Both the position numbers and the translations under genes were made by a program. Of a stretch of DNA of 64,000 nt, positions 17,701 to 27,159 are shown in pieces (position 1 is the first letter of the stretch; the number at the start of each line of letters is the position of its first letter). The notes under the pieces were generated by a model. The model had not been told where the DNA came from. It saw only the letters and a list, made by a program, of their open reading frames with translations, and did no database searches. Source of the stretch: Kordia aestuariivivens (lineage in GTDB: Bacteria; Bacteroidota; Bacteroidia; Flavobacteriales; Flavobacteriaceae); contig NZ_JACGWS010000010.1 of assembly GCF_014397005.1 (NCBI RefSeq), positions 62,001 to 126,000 of the forward strand, written 5' to 3'.

Positions 17701-18708
17701 ATGCATATAAAGTTCTCCATAATTGTTCCTGTCTATAACAGACCTGATGAAGTAGAAGAATTACTCCAAAGTATCACTGCGCAAACTTGCAAAGAAGATT
17801 TTGAAGTAGTGATTGTGGAAGATGGTTCTACAATTCCTGCAAAAGCAGTGATTGATGAATATGCAGACAAACTGAATATTAGTTATTATTTTAAACCAAA
17901 TTCAGGGCCTGGCGATTCTCGAAACTACGGAATGAAACGCGCGCAAGGAAACTATTTCCTCATATTTGATTCCGACTGTATTTTACCACCACAATACCTG
18001 ACGGAAGTATCAAAAGCATTGCAAAAACAATATGTTGACTGTTTTGGTGGACCAGATGCAGCACACAGTTCGTTCACAACCATACAAAAAGCAATTAGTT
18101 ATGCAATGACTGCTTTTTTAACTACCGGAGGAATTAGAGGTGGAAAAAATGCAGTAAATAAATTTCAACCAAGAAGTTTCAACATGGGAATTTCTAAAGA
18201 AGTCTTTGAAAAAACACAAGGTTTTGGACAAATTCATCCCGGAGAAGACCCAGATTTAACAATTCGTATCTGGAAAGCGGGTTATGAAACCATTCTGATT
18301 CCAGAAGCTTTTGTATACCACAAACGAAGAATTTCTTGGGAAAAATTTCACATTCAAGTCAATAAATTTGGAATGGTGCGTCCTATCTTAAATCTTTGGC
18401 ATCCAGAAACGGCAAAACTTACGTATTGGTTTCCAACGATATTCTGTATTGGATTGCTTCTTTCTGTAGTATTCAGTATATTTTTAGGATTTCATTGGTT
18501 TTTAATCGCTTATGGCGTATATTTTGTAGCCATACTATTAGATGCATTACGAACAACGAAAAGTATTAAAATTGCTTTGTTAGCTATGCTTGCCGTTTGT
18601 ATTCAATTTTATGGATATGGAGTTGGGTTTTTAAAATCGACCATTGCACTGAAAATATTTAAACAAGAGCCAGTAAAAAGATTTCCAAAACTATTTTTTA
18701 AAAAATAA
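17701..18708 (+). CDS. family 2 glycosyltransferase with C-terminal membrane segments
   Basis: The frame extends upstream to a TTG inside the terminator of the previous gene, so I start at the ATG at 17701 (MHIKFSIIVPVYNRPDE), giving 335 residues. The GT-A fold shows FSIIVPVYNR, VIVEDGS, the acidic metal motif IFDSDCILP and the acceptor region GEDPDLTIRIWKAGY. The last 90 residues contain two to three membrane helices, so it acts on a lipid-linked or membrane acceptor. The sugar and acceptor are not predictable. YbbR-like gene follows after 2 nt. Confidence 0.88.
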   Translation: MHIKFSIIVPVYNRPDEVEELLQSITAQTCKEDFEVVIVEDGSTIPAKAVIDEYADKLNISYYFKPNSGPGDSRNYGMKRAQGNYFLIFDSDCILPPQYLTEVSKALQKQYVDCFGGPDAAHSSFTTIQKAISYAMTAFLTTGGIRGGKNAVNKFQPRSFNMGISKEVFEKTQGFGQIHPGEDPDLTIRIWKAGYETILIPEAFVYHKRRISWEKFHIQVNKFGMVRPILNLWHPETAKLTYWFPTIFCIGLLLSVVFSIFLGFHWFLIAYGVYFVAILLDALRTTKSIKIALLAMLAVCIQFYGYGVGFLKSTIALKIFKQEPVKRFPKLFFKK

Positions 18709-18710
18709 CA

Positions 18711-19673
18711 ATGATAAAAGGAATTCGAAGTCTATTGACAGAAACACTTAAAGGGAAAAAAATCAATGTATTTTTTATCTTCTTTATCGTTTCTTTTATT
18801 GTGTGGACTTTGGTCAGACTTTCTGACACGTATACAGATACCATCAAAATGAAGGTTGCGTATACGAATCTTTCCAATGATAAAATCATATTAGGAAGTC
18901 AAAAAAATACGATTGAAGCACAAGTAAAAACGACAGGTTTTCGGATGTTGCGTCAAAAATTGTTCAAAAAAGAAATTGAAGTTGATTTAAAAAATATCAA
19001 TAAAGTAAGAGCTAGCGAAACATATTATGTGCTTTCAGATGCAGCCATCAACAAACATATTTATCAAGACATTGAAATATTAAAAGTTTTTCCGGATACG
19101 TTATTTTTAAAATTAGGAAAAAATAAAACAAAGGAAGTTCCAGTAATTCATCAATTGGAATTAGCGTTTGAAAATGGTTACAATCTTTATGACTCTTTAC
19201 AAATTGAACCAAAAACCATTGAAATTTCTGGGCCAGAAGATGTTGTAGATCAGTTAAAAGTTGTGTATACGGAAATTAGAAAACTAGAAGATATTAATAA
19301 AAATATTGATCTGCCGCTTAAAATTTTAAAAAATGATTCGCTTACGCGACTAAAATATTCGCAACCTACTGTAAAAGCAATCGCGAAAGTAGATAAGTTT
19401 ACAGAAGGAAAGTTAAGCATTCAATTGCGTGTTCAGAATCTTCCGCAAGGCTATACGATCAAGCTATTTCCAAAAGAAGTCACAATTACGTACACGGCGA
19501 ATGTGTCTGATTTTAATAACATTACAGCAAACGATTTTGCAATTTATTGTGATTACAAGGACATTGAAAACACCAATGCTTCTTTTTTCATTCCAAAATT
19601 GGGTAAATTTCCTAAAACAGTAAAATCGCATCGCATTGAAAACAGAAAAATAAACTTTTTAATCAAAAAATGA
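18711..19673 (+). CDS. YbbR-like domain protein
   Basis: The 320-residue protein has one N-terminal membrane helix (about 19-38, INVFFIFFIVSFIVWTLV) and then beta-rich YbbR-like repeats facing the periplasm, with family-like segments PKTIEISGPEDVVDQLKVV and VRVQNLPQGY-type turns. In Firmicutes YbbR (CdaR) regulates a diadenylate cyclase; here no such gene is nearby, so the role is open. It sits between the glycosyltransferase (2 nt) and coaE (4-nt overlap), and this coupling to coaE is common in Flavobacteriia. Confidence 0.8.
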   Translation: MIKGIRSLLTETLKGKKINVFFIFFIVSFIVWTLVRLSDTYTDTIKMKVAYTNLSNDKIILGSQKNTIEAQVKTTGFRMLRQKLFKKEIEVDLKNINKVRASETYYVLSDAAINKHIYQDIEILKVFPDTLFLKLGKNKTKEVPVIHQLELAFENGYNLYDSLQIEPKTIEISGPEDVVDQLKVVYTEIRKLEDINKNIDLPLKILKNDSLTRLKYSQPTVKAIAKVDKFTEGKLSIQLRVQNLPQGYTIKLFPKEVTITYTANVSDFNNITANDFAIYCDYKDIENTNASFFIPKLGKFPKTVKSHRIENRKINFLIKK

Positions 19674-20254
19674 TTGTAGGTCTCACAGGTGGAATAGGTA
19701 GCGGCAAAACCACCATTGCTAAAATGTTTCATGAACTTGGTGTTTCTATTTACATTGCGGATATAGAAGCTAAAAAACTCATGCATACTTCCGAAGCTAT
19801 CAAAAAAGAATTAATAGCTGCTTTTGGTAAAGAAACCTATGTAAATGGTGAGTTGAACAGAAGTTATTTGTCAAATATTGTTTTCAATCAACCCAAAGAA
19901 TTACAAAAAATAAATGCTATTGTACATCCGCGCGTTGGACAACATTTCAAAGATTGGTACGAAGCACGTAGTGATGAAAAGTATGTTATAAAAGAAGCCG
20001 CAATCCTTTTTGAAAATGATTCTTATAAACAATGCGATAAAATTATTACGGTAGTTGCACCTATAGAAGAACGTTTTCGTCGTATCTTGTTGAGAGATAC
20101 AACAACACGAGAAGCTGTTCAAGACAGAATGAACAATCAGTGGAGTGACGAGAAAAAAATGGCACTTTCAGATTATATTATCCATAATGTAGATTTGGCT
20201 CAAGCAAGAGCACAGGTATTTAAAATACATCAAGAAATCTCGCTGTTATGCTAG
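19670..20254 (+). CDS. coaE: dephospho-CoA kinase
   Basis: CoaE phosphorylates the ribose of dephospho-CoA in the last step of CoA synthesis. The 194-residue protein has the P-loop GLTGGIGSGKTT at its start, the acidic DIEAKKLM motif, the HPRV motif and the lid arginines in RFRRILLRD. It overlaps the YbbR-like gene by 4 nt (ATGA). With coaBC at 6.3 kb, two CoA genes fall in this window in separate operons. Confidence 0.95.
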   Translation: MIVGLTGGIGSGKTTIAKMFHELGVSIYIADIEAKKLMHTSEAIKKELIAAFGKETYVNGELNRSYLSNIVFNQPKELQKINAIVHPRVGQHFKDWYEARSDEKYVIKEAAILFENDSYKQCDKIITVVAPIEERFRRILLRDTTTREAVQDRMNNQWSDEKKMALSDYIIHNVDLAQARAQVFKIHQEISLLC

Positions 20255-20322
20255 AAAATCTGACGAAATTAACATATTTGTTAAGGTTTGGTTAAAAAGT
20301 TATTATAACCGAGATTATACGT

Positions 20323-20330
20323 TAATTTTG
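20323..20330 (+). promoter_or_regulatory. -7 promoter box of the two-component operon (leaderless arrangement)
   Basis: TAATTTTG is an exact TAnnTTTG match ending 5 nt before the kinase ATG at 20336, so the mRNA is predicted to start at or near the start codon. Confidence 0.6.
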
Positions 20331-20335
20331 ATCAA

Positions 20336-21916
20336 ATGAGTAAACGATTATTTGTTGTTCTAGTCATTTTGATGAGTTTATCGCTCATCGGGATCATATT
20401 TGTTCAAGGATATTGGATTGCTTCTGCTGTGAAAGAAAAGCAAGAATCCTTCTCGTTGAATGCAAATCAAATTTTAACACATGTATCCGAAAGTGTCACT
20501 GATCGTGAAGACAGAAGATATTATTTAAAGTTTCAAAATTTAATTGACAGTGTTGGTGAGCCAAAAGATACACAGCTTACCAATGTTTTTCAAATTAGAA
20601 GTAGAGACGAGAAAAATAATGAAACAAGCATTTTCACTAGAGGTATCATAGAAGAAAATTACAATATTTTCCCTACGTTCATTGATAGTACTAAAGAAGA
20701 CGATAGCACCTCCATAAAAAATTACAAGCGTTTTGAAACGCGTACCATTTATAGAGAAGATCTATTAGACAATGCAAGTGTGAAACTCTCACCTGTGCAA
20801 AAATTTAAGAAAATCAGCAATGTCTCTAAAGTAATGGCAGCATACAAGGATATCATTAATGAATTGACACGACAAACTCCACTTCATGAGCGGATAACAA
20901 GTGAAGTGCTTGATTTTTTATTGCAAAGATACTTAGATGAACAAGACTCAGATTTAGACTTTGAGTTTGGTGTATATGATGATGGATTAGCAACAAAAAT
21001 AAAGTCTGATAATTTCAAAATTACGAATGAAGGAATGTATAGTGTTCCACTTTTTGAAGAGAGTGATCGTCAAAGTGGATATACATTATATGTAAGTTTT
21101 CCCAAAAAAAACAAATATGTATTATCGTCCATCATGGGAATGGCAATTATGTCCATCGTTTTTACGTTAATTATTATCATAGCATATTCGAGTGCATTGT
21201 ATCAATTAATTAAACAAAAACAGATTTCAGAAATAAAAACTGATTTCATCAACAATATGACACACGAATTCAAAACACCAATTGCTACAATAAACTTAGC
21301 GTTGGATGCAGTAAGGAATCCGAAAGTTATTGATGACAAAGAAAAAGTAAAGCGTTATCTTAGAATGATTCGTGAAGAAAATAAACGAATGCATGCACAA
21401 GTAGAAAACGTATTGCAAATTTCTAAACTGGAAAAAAATCAGTTGGAAATAAGTAAGGAAGAGATGGATGTTCACGACTTAATCGAGGATGCAATGTCGC
21501 ACATTGAGTTAATCGTTGAAGATAAAAAAGGATATATAAAAACACACCTTAATGCCACGGACTCAATGGTCATGGCAAATGATACACACTTTACCAACGT
21601 ATTGGTAAACATTTTAGACAATGGTGTAAAATATACTGAAGGTGAACCAAAAATTGACATTTACACTGAAACAGTGAAAAATTATATACAGATTACAATA
21701 AAAGATCAAGGACAAGGAATGTCTAAATCTGTACAGAAGAGAATATTTGAAAAATTTTATAGAGAACACACAGGTGACATACATAATGTAAAAGGGCACG
21801 GACTAGGCTTAGCTTACGTAAAACGGATCGTAGACGACCATCAAGGTCAAGTATCTGTTGAAAGTGAAAAAGGCAAAGGAAGTACATTCATTATCAAATT
21901 ACCATTAATATCGTAA
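20336..21916 (+). CDS. sensor histidine kinase (RprX-like)
   Basis: The 526-residue membrane kinase has helix 1 (about 5-30), a periplasmic sensor region of about 230 residues, helix 2 (about 262-290) and the kinase core. His310 in MTHEFKTPIATINLAL is the predicted phosphorylation site. ATP-binding motifs are NVLVNILDNGVKYTEG (N box), DQGQGMS (G1), FEKFYREHTGD (F) and GHGLGLAYVKRI (G2). The response regulator follows 13 nt later, so the pair forms one operon. The order and length resemble RprX/RprY of Bacteroides, but the signal is unknown. Confidence 0.93.
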   Translation: MSKRLFVVLVILMSLSLIGIIFVQGYWIASAVKEKQESFSLNANQILTHVSESVTDREDRRYYLKFQNLIDSVGEPKDTQLTNVFQIRSRDEKNNETSIFTRGIIEENYNIFPTFIDSTKEDDSTSIKNYKRFETRTIYREDLLDNASVKLSPVQKFKKISNVSKVMAAYKDIINELTRQTPLHERITSEVLDFLLQRYLDEQDSDLDFEFGVYDDGLATKIKSDNFKITNEGMYSVPLFEESDRQSGYTLYVSFPKKNKYVLSSIMGMAIMSIVFTLIIIIAYSSALYQLIKQKQISEIKTDFINNMTHEFKTPIATINLALDAVRNPKVIDDKEKVKRYLRMIREENKRMHAQVENVLQISKLEKNQLEISKEEMDVHDLIEDAMSHIELIVEDKKGYIKTHLNATDSMVMANDTHFTNVLVNILDNGVKYTEGEPKIDIYTETVKNYIQITIKDQGQGMSKSVQKRIFEKFYREHTGDIHNVKGHGLGLAYVKRIVDDHQGQVSVESEKGKGSTFIIKLPLIS

Positions 21917-21929
21917 TATCGTAACTAAC

Positions 21930-22643
21930 ATGGAGATTCAAAACAAAAAAATTTTATTAGTAGAAGATGATCCGAATTTTGGAACTGTATTAAAAGACTA
22001 TTTATCAATGAACGATTATGATGTTGTTCATGCAAAGAACGGAATGGAAGGATTTGAAAAATTCAAAAAAGACAATTACGACCTTTGCATACTAGACGTC
22101 ATGATGCCGTACAAGGATGGTTTTACACTTGCGAAAGAAATTCGTGAAAAAAATACAGAAGTTCCTATCATTTTCTTAACCGCGAAAGCATTAAAAGAAG
22201 ATGTAATGAAAGGCTACAAAGTAGGCGCAGACGACTACTTAAACAAACCTTTCGATTCGGAAGTATTATTGATGAAAATCAAAGCAATAATGCAGCGTAA
22301 AACATCAGATTCTGTCGCAGACAGCAAACAATTCGAATTTGTAATTGGGAGGTTTAAACTAAACTCTAAACTTCGTTTCTTAACATTTGACGACGAAGAA
22401 CCAAACAAATTATCTCCAAAGGAGAACGAATTATTACGTTTGTTAGCTTTGCACGAAAATGATTTAATGCCAAGAGAATTAGCATTAACCAAAATTTGGA
22501 GAGATGATAACTATTTCACTTCTAGATCAATGGATGTATACATAGCAAAACTACGTAAATATCTGAAACCAGACGAAGACGTAGAAATCTTAAACATTCA
22601 CGGAGAAGGATTTAGATTGGTCATTAAAAACAAAGCAGAATAA
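21930..22643 (+). CDS. OmpR-family response regulator (RprY-like)
   Basis: The 237-residue protein has a receiver domain (about 7-120) with acidic pocket VEDD, phosphoacceptor Asp56 in CILDVMMP, the threonine in FLTAKAL and Lys in NKPFDSE. A winged-helix DNA-binding domain (about 140-232) ends in RSMDVYIAKLRKYLKPD and GEGFRLV. It follows its kinase by 13 nt and precedes a terminator. Target genes cannot be deduced here. Confidence 0.95.
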   Translation: MEIQNKKILLVEDDPNFGTVLKDYLSMNDYDVVHAKNGMEGFEKFKKDNYDLCILDVMMPYKDGFTLAKEIREKNTEVPIIFLTAKALKEDVMKGYKVGADDYLNKPFDSEVLLMKIKAIMQRKTSDSVADSKQFEFVIGRFKLNSKLRFLTFDDEEPNKLSPKENELLRLLALHENDLMPRELALTKIWRDDNYFTSRSMDVYIAKLRKYLKPDEDVEILNIHGEGFRLVIKNKAE

Positions 22644-22682
22644 ATAACTGCGCGTTTCCCCAATAAACACTTGAAAAAACAT

Positions 22683-22707
22683 AGTCGACACTAATTGTCG
22701 ACTTTTT
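22683..22707. terminator. terminator between response regulator and cupin gene
   Basis: AGTCGACA and TGTCGACT pair across a 5-nt loop, followed by five T. It lies between convergent genes and could serve both strands (the minus strand is less T-rich). Confidence 0.75.
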
Positions 22708-22710
22708 CAT

Positions 22711-23217
22711 TTATTCTCTAGTAAGTCTATGGATAATATTTTCATGTTTTGGATACAAAGCGGTAAGTTCTGAACGCTTAGCTAATTCGAAATCATCAAA
22801 GTCAAATCCTGGCGCAACGGTACAACCGACAAAAGCATACGAATCTTCTTTTGCTACGCTTGACGCGAACCAACAACCCGCCGGAACTACTAATTGTGGC
22901 TGTTCTCCTTGGCTAAAATCCATCCCAACCTTGTGTTCTGTGTAATTTCCTTGGCTATCAATTACATGAACGCTTAATGTGCTTCCGCCATAAAAATGCC
23001 AAATTTCATCTTGCTTAATTCTATGAAAAGCAGAAAAATTTTCGGAAGTCAATACAAAATAAATACTCGTACAATAACTCCGATCGCCTGAAAAATCATC
23101 GGGTAATGTTTCCTTTGAAAGTAGTTTTTCACTTCTGTATACTTCTTTATAAAATCCGCCTTCTGGATGTGGCAACAACTCTAAGCTTTTTACTAATTTA
23201 TTTATTTCTTGATTCAT
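22711..23217 (-). CDS. cupin protein of the DUF985 family
   Basis: The 168-residue single-domain cupin has the family opening LELLPHPEGGFYKEVYRS, the barrel motif FHRIKQDEIWHFYGG with potential metal-binding His and Glu, and VPAGCWFASSV followed by CTVAPGFDFDDFEL. DUF985 proteins are small soluble cupins of unknown reaction. It is a single gene convergent with the two-component operon. A run of eight GTTT units begins 51 nt upstream of its start. Confidence 0.85.
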   Translation of the reverse strand: MNQEINKLVKSLELLPHPEGGFYKEVYRSEKLLSKETLPDDFSGDRSYCTSIYFVLTSENFSAFHRIKQDEIWHFYGGSTLSVHVIDSQGNYTEHKVGMDFSQGEQPQLVVPAGCWFASSVAKEDSYAFVGCTVAPGFDFDDFELAKRSELTALYPKHENIIHRLTRE

Positions 23218-23268
23218 GATGGTTTCTTGGGTTTCTAGGTATTGGGTTTTGGGTCGCTTCGCTTTTGG

Positions 23269-23300
23269 GTTTGTTTGTTTGTTTGTTTGTTTGTTTGTTT
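23269..23300. repeat. tetranucleotide repeat (GTTT) x 8
   Basis: Eight uninterrupted GTTT units occupy this gap between miaA and the DUF985 cupin gene, 51 nt upstream of the cupin start (which reads leftwards). A small CCAGC/GCTGG hairpin (23302-23315) adjoins it. Such a run is prone to slippage and may vary among strains. Confidence 0.95.
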
Positions 23301-23321
23301 GCCAGCTTTCGCTGGATGTTT

Positions 23322-23395
23322 TAATTGGAAATCTAAGTTAGTCCAAGAAGTCTAAAAATCCAACATGTCTAACAATCTAAGTCAGTCTAACCAAG
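23322..23395. repeat. TCTAA-rich degenerate repeat
   Basis: Units such as AATCTAAGTTAGTCCAAG, AAGTCTAAAAATCC and CAATCTAAGTCAGTCTAACC lie between miaA and the GTTT run and reach the end of miaA. They are reverse-complement relatives of 4975-5056. Confidence 0.4.
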
Positions 23396-24292
23396 TCTAC
23401 TCTCAATCTCCTTCACAATCGTTTCTATATGTTCTTGATAATCAAACCAAATGGTACTTTCATCTTTTCGAAACCAAGTTCCTTGTCGTTTGGCAAAACG
23501 GCGTGTATTTTTTTTAATCTCGCTAATGGCGAAATCTAAGGTATAATTTCCATCTAAATATTCAAAAAGCTCGCGATAGCCAACTGTTTGTAATGCATTC
23601 AATGCTTTGTGCGGATACAATGCTTTGGCTTCTTCCAACAAACCTTCTTCCATCATAATATCCACGCGTTGATTGATGCGATTGTACATAATTGGACGAT
23701 CGGCTGTTAAGCCAACTTTAATAGCCGTAAAATTTCGATCGGCAGTTTTATCTTTCAAAAAGCTCGAATAAGGTTTCCCGCTTCCAATACATATTTCCAA
23801 AGCGCGAATCAAACGATGCGGATTTCCAAGTGCTACACGTTCATAATAGGTAGGATCGAGCTGCAACAATTGTTGCTGTAAAGATTCGATGCCGTCTGTT
23901 TCTAATTGTTGATTTAAATCTTCTCTGATTTTCGGATCAACTTTCGGAAATTCATCCAAACCTTTCAAAACGGCATCTACATACAATCCGCTTCCACCAA
24001 CCATAATTACAATGTCATGCTGTTGAAACAATTCATGAAGTTTTTCAATCGCGTCTTTTTCAAACTGACCGACATTATACGAATCAAAAATGCTAATATG
24101 TTGTATAAAATGGTGCTCAGCTGCGCTCAATTCTTCTTTTGAAGGAACCGCAGTACCAATAGTCATTTCTTTAAAAAACTGTCGCGAATCGCACGAAATA
24201 ATAGCGGTATTAAAATGATTGGCAAGTTGTATGCTCAATGCAGTTTTACCGATAGCCGTAGCGCCAACAATAGAAATTAGGTATTTAGACAT
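23387..24292 (-). CDS. miaA: tRNA dimethylallyltransferase
   Basis: MiaA adds the isopentenyl group to A37 of tRNAs that read codons starting with U. The 301-residue length is typical. Visible motifs are the P-loop GATAIGKTALS, the SCDSRQFF aspartate region, MVGGSGLYVDAVLKGLD, the NPHRLIRALEI segment and the C-terminal QTVGYRELFEYLDG and RRFAKRQGTWFRKD. The ion channel gene ends 12 nt upstream on the same strand, so they may be co-transcribed. Confidence 0.96.
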   Translation of the reverse strand: MSKYLISIVGATAIGKTALSIQLANHFNTAIISCDSRQFFKEMTIGTAVPSKEELSAAEHHFIQHISIFDSYNVGQFEKDAIEKLHELFQQHDIVIMVGGSGLYVDAVLKGLDEFPKVDPKIREDLNQQLETDGIESLQQQLLQLDPTYYERVALGNPHRLIRALEICIGSGKPYSSFLKDKTADRNFTAIKVGLTADRPIMYNRINQRVDIMMEEGLLEEAKALYPHKALNALQTVGYRELFEYLDGNYTLDFAISEIKKNTRRFAKRQGTWFRKDESTIWFDYQEHIETIVKEIESRLG

Positions 24293-24304
24293 GAAAAAGG
24301 TTCG

Positions 24305-25135
24305 TTAATCAGTTTCTTCAGGATGTAAGCTTTCGCCACAATGAAAACAATAGTCAGCATTGTCTTTATGACCATCCGTAGCACAATGTGGACACGATTG
24401 TGTATTCAAATCAATATCATTCTTGTCCATAGTTGCAAATTCGGCAGAAACAATTCCCGTAGGAACGGCAATAATTCCATAACCCATAATCATAATCAAA
24501 GAAGCAATAGCTTGTCCCAAAGGAGTACCTGGCGCAATATCTCCGTAACCAACTGTTGTTAGTGTTACAATTGCCCAATAAATGCTTCGTGGAATGCTCG
24601 TAAAGCCACTTTCTTCACCGCTTTCTACCAAGTACATGATAGAACCTAAAATGGTACATAAAATCAAGATAAACATAATAAATACACCGATTTTAATTCT
24701 ACTCGCTTTTAAAGCACGCATAAGATTATTTGATTCACCTATATAACGCGCAAGTTTTAAAATACGGAAAACGCGCATTAATCGCAACGCCCGTAATGCA
24801 ATTAATGATTGCGATCCAACAATGAAAAAGGATAAGTACATTGGAATGGTTGATAAAAAATCAATAATTCCATAAAAGCTAAAAATGTACTGTGTTGGTT
24901 TGCGAATGGAAATGATTCTGGCAATATATTCAAGTGAAAATAATACCGTAATTACCCATTCGGCTATATTTAATAATTCACCATGCTTATCTGAAAATTC
25001 AGTGACACTTTCGAGCATTACCAGTATAATACTAGTAATAATCAACACGAGTAAAACTAAATCAAATAGTTTTCCCGCAGGTGTATCTGCTTCATAGATA
25101 ACTTCGTGAAGTTTAGATTTCCAATCTTTCGCCAT
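24305..25135 (-). CDS. voltage-gated-type potassium channel with C-terminal zinc ribbon
   Basis: The 276-residue channel has six membrane helices. The fourth carries regular arginines (RALRLMRVFRILKLARYI), as in voltage sensors, and the pore has the filter TTVGYGD. The cytoplasmic tail ends in CPHC and CFHC pairs separated by 13 residues, a small zinc-ribbon-like module. The paired cysteines are unusual on a short channel tail and may bind zinc or act as a redox switch. It precedes miaA by 12 nt on the minus strand. Confidence 0.9.
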   Translation of the reverse strand: MAKDWKSKLHEVIYEADTPAGKLFDLVLLVLIITSIILVMLESVTEFSDKHGELLNIAEWVITVLFSLEYIARIISIRKPTQYIFSFYGIIDFLSTIPMYLSFFIVGSQSLIALRALRLMRVFRILKLARYIGESNNLMRALKASRIKIGVFIMFILILCTILGSIMYLVESGEESGFTSIPRSIYWAIVTLTTVGYGDIAPGTPLGQAIASLIMIMGYGIIAVPTGIVSAEFATMDKNDIDLNTQSCPHCATDGHKDNADYCFHCGESLHPEETD

Positions 25136-25155
25136 GTTGCTAATTTACTATTATT

Positions 25156-27126
25156 TTAGGAATTCTTCTTCTTTATTGTTAAGAGTGTATTTTTTTGAAT
25201 TTTCACCAAATTCGTAAAGAAGTTTTTTAGCAATTCATATTCTTCAGTGGTATAATGAAATTGATTAATTAAAAGTTCAAATGTTATATTGAGTTTTCCA
25301 TTTTGCTGAACAGTTGTAAGCTTACAAATAGCTTTGTTTTCTCCAATGGTAAATGTTTGATTTTTTGGTAAATTCCCAAATTCATAATTCGGCGGAAGCG
25401 ATAGTAAAAAACGAGTTGTATATATTCTTGGATGTGCAAAATCTACAGGATAGGTACGTTTTTTAAGCGTAAAAGGATTCTTTGGAAATGCTTTAAACAC
25501 AAATGGATCTAGGTATAACGTGTTATTTGCCGGTTCTTTATCAATTTCAAATTCAAAAAACTCCTTTAGCGGAAGCTCTGCATTTTCTTTGTCAGTTATT
25601 TTATAATCCAAAATTTCCAAACCTTCATATTCAGTTTCAATCGTATTTAAGTATTCTTCGTTTTTTTCTTTATCGAATGTGTTTCGTTTACTAAGTGCAA
25701 AATGTCCCGTGAGTGCATTTGCAAATTTTCCTTTGATTGTTCCATCTTCTTCTAAAGTTAAACTAATTGATGTTGTCAGTCGATTCACAAGGTTTGGAGT
25801 AATTGTTTCCCAATAGCTTTTTTTATTAAAATTGAGCGCTCTTCCTTTATAGTTTAATGCTAACATGGGTAAAATTCCAAATGGTGCAGCTTTTTCTGAC
25901 GCATCTAAAAAGTATACTTTTCCTTTAATAATTACTTTTACAATCAAATAATTAAAATCAGACATTACAGGATAATCCTGTGTCGGAATGCTGTGATCTC
26001 TTGTTGCTATTAATAATACTTCTGCACGAATTCCTGCGGCATGCATCGCATTCATTAATGATAAATTAATCTCGGAGATACTTCCTTCTTTTCTTTGAAA
26101 TGCTTTTCTAATATCATTTTCATCCAGTCCACCTATTTTAGTATTCCATACAAAATGATCTCTGATAAATTGATAAACTTTTTTCGCCTTTTCAAGTTTT
26201 TGCTTTGTCTTCAAAATTTCTTTTGGTAAAAAATCTTTAAGCATTGATTTTTTTAAGATCCGTCTAATGTATTGCTTATTCGAATTTATTGACCTGTCAA
26301 ATTCTTCCCATGTTTTTAATTGTCCATAACCACTAAATCCAAAACTTCTATAATGTGCCAATTTGAATTCAATTCTAGAAATATAATTTTCATAGGACAG
26401 TGAAAATTGTTCTTTTCTAAACGCAGGAACATCTTTTACTGCATATCGAACTATTTCGCAATCTACAGCTTTGTCTGAATCAGGAACTTCAAAACAATTT
26501 TCAATAACGTATGCGCCATTTACCGTTAATTTTAAATTACCTTTAAATGAGCGTAGAAAGCGATAATTTGCGGGTATTTTGGCATTAAATTCACTATAAA
26601 CTTTTGGAATATTTGATTGAAAAAACCAAGGTCTAAATGAAAACGTAAAAGGCGAAATAAGTGTGTATTGATATTCAATGACACTCCCAACTTTTACATT
26701 GGGCAACAACAATTTTAGTTCGTTATAATCATCTTTAACATTTATCCTAATAATTTGGTCTTCCTGTAAAGTACTAGAACCATCAAGATTGTGTGTAATG
26801 GCTTTAATATTTACGATTTCTTCTTCGGAGAATTTTGATTTAATAAAAGGAATGATAATATTTCCTTCTTCTAAACCAGCTATACTAAGGATTTTTATTT
26901 TTGCGTAATAATGAAGTTTTGTATATGTATCTTCATTTTCTTCTATGTATTCAAATGTTTTTTTTGCATTTTCATATAAAACGACTGCAGGAGCCGTAGA
27001 ATCTTTTCGATAGACTTGCATGTTGAGTTCTTCTTCGGAAACCTTGTTAAATCGTTCTTCAAAAGGATTTTGTCCAAAACAAGAAGCTGAAAAAAGACAA
27101 AAGAGTAATAGTTGAAAATACTTCAT
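25156..27126 (-). CDS. DUF3857/transglutaminase-like secreted protein (copy 2)
   Basis: The 656-residue protein has a signal peptide (MKYFQLLLFCLFSASCFGQ). The N-terminal DUF3857-type part (about 40-260) shows KAITHNLDGS, KVGSVIEYQYTLISPF and FQSNIPKVYSEFNAKIP. A transglutaminase-like core follows (about 300-420), with AKKVYQFIRDHFVWN, NLSLMNAMHAAGIRAEVLLIATRDH and YFLDASEKAAPFG. The usual catalytic cysteine is not obvious: the NLSL segment replaces the common G-x-C-x-D/E pattern, so catalysis is doubtful. It lies 33 nt after a closely related gene on the same strand. Confidence 0.83.
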   Translation of the reverse strand: MKYFQLLLFCLFSASCFGQNPFEERFNKVSEEELNMQVYRKDSTAPAVVLYENAKKTFEYIEENEDTYTKLHYYAKIKILSIAGLEEGNIIIPFIKSKFSEEEIVNIKAITHNLDGSSTLQEDQIIRINVKDDYNELKLLLPNVKVGSVIEYQYTLISPFTFSFRPWFFQSNIPKVYSEFNAKIPANYRFLRSFKGNLKLTVNGAYVIENCFEVPDSDKAVDCEIVRYAVKDVPAFRKEQFSLSYENYISRIEFKLAHYRSFGFSGYGQLKTWEEFDRSINSNKQYIRRILKKSMLKDFLPKEILKTKQKLEKAKKVYQFIRDHFVWNTKIGGLDENDIRKAFQRKEGSISEINLSLMNAMHAAGIRAEVLLIATRDHSIPTQDYPVMSDFNYLIVKVIIKGKVYFLDASEKAAPFGILPMLALNYKGRALNFNKKSYWETITPNLVNRLTTSISLTLEEDGTIKGKFANALTGHFALSKRNTFDKEKNEEYLNTIETEYEGLEILDYKITDKENAELPLKEFFEFEIDKEPANNTLYLDPFVFKAFPKNPFTLKKRTYPVDFAHPRIYTTRFLLSLPPNYEFGNLPKNQTFTIGENKAICKLTTVQQNGKLNITFELLINQFHYTTEEYELLKNFFTNLVKIQKNTLLTIKKKNS

Positions 27127-27159
27127 TAAATAACATTAAAATTCTTAATAAACATACGA

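Noticed and set aside
23269-23300. Possible CRISPR-like repeat
   Set aside because: It is a simple 4-bp tandem run without spacers.
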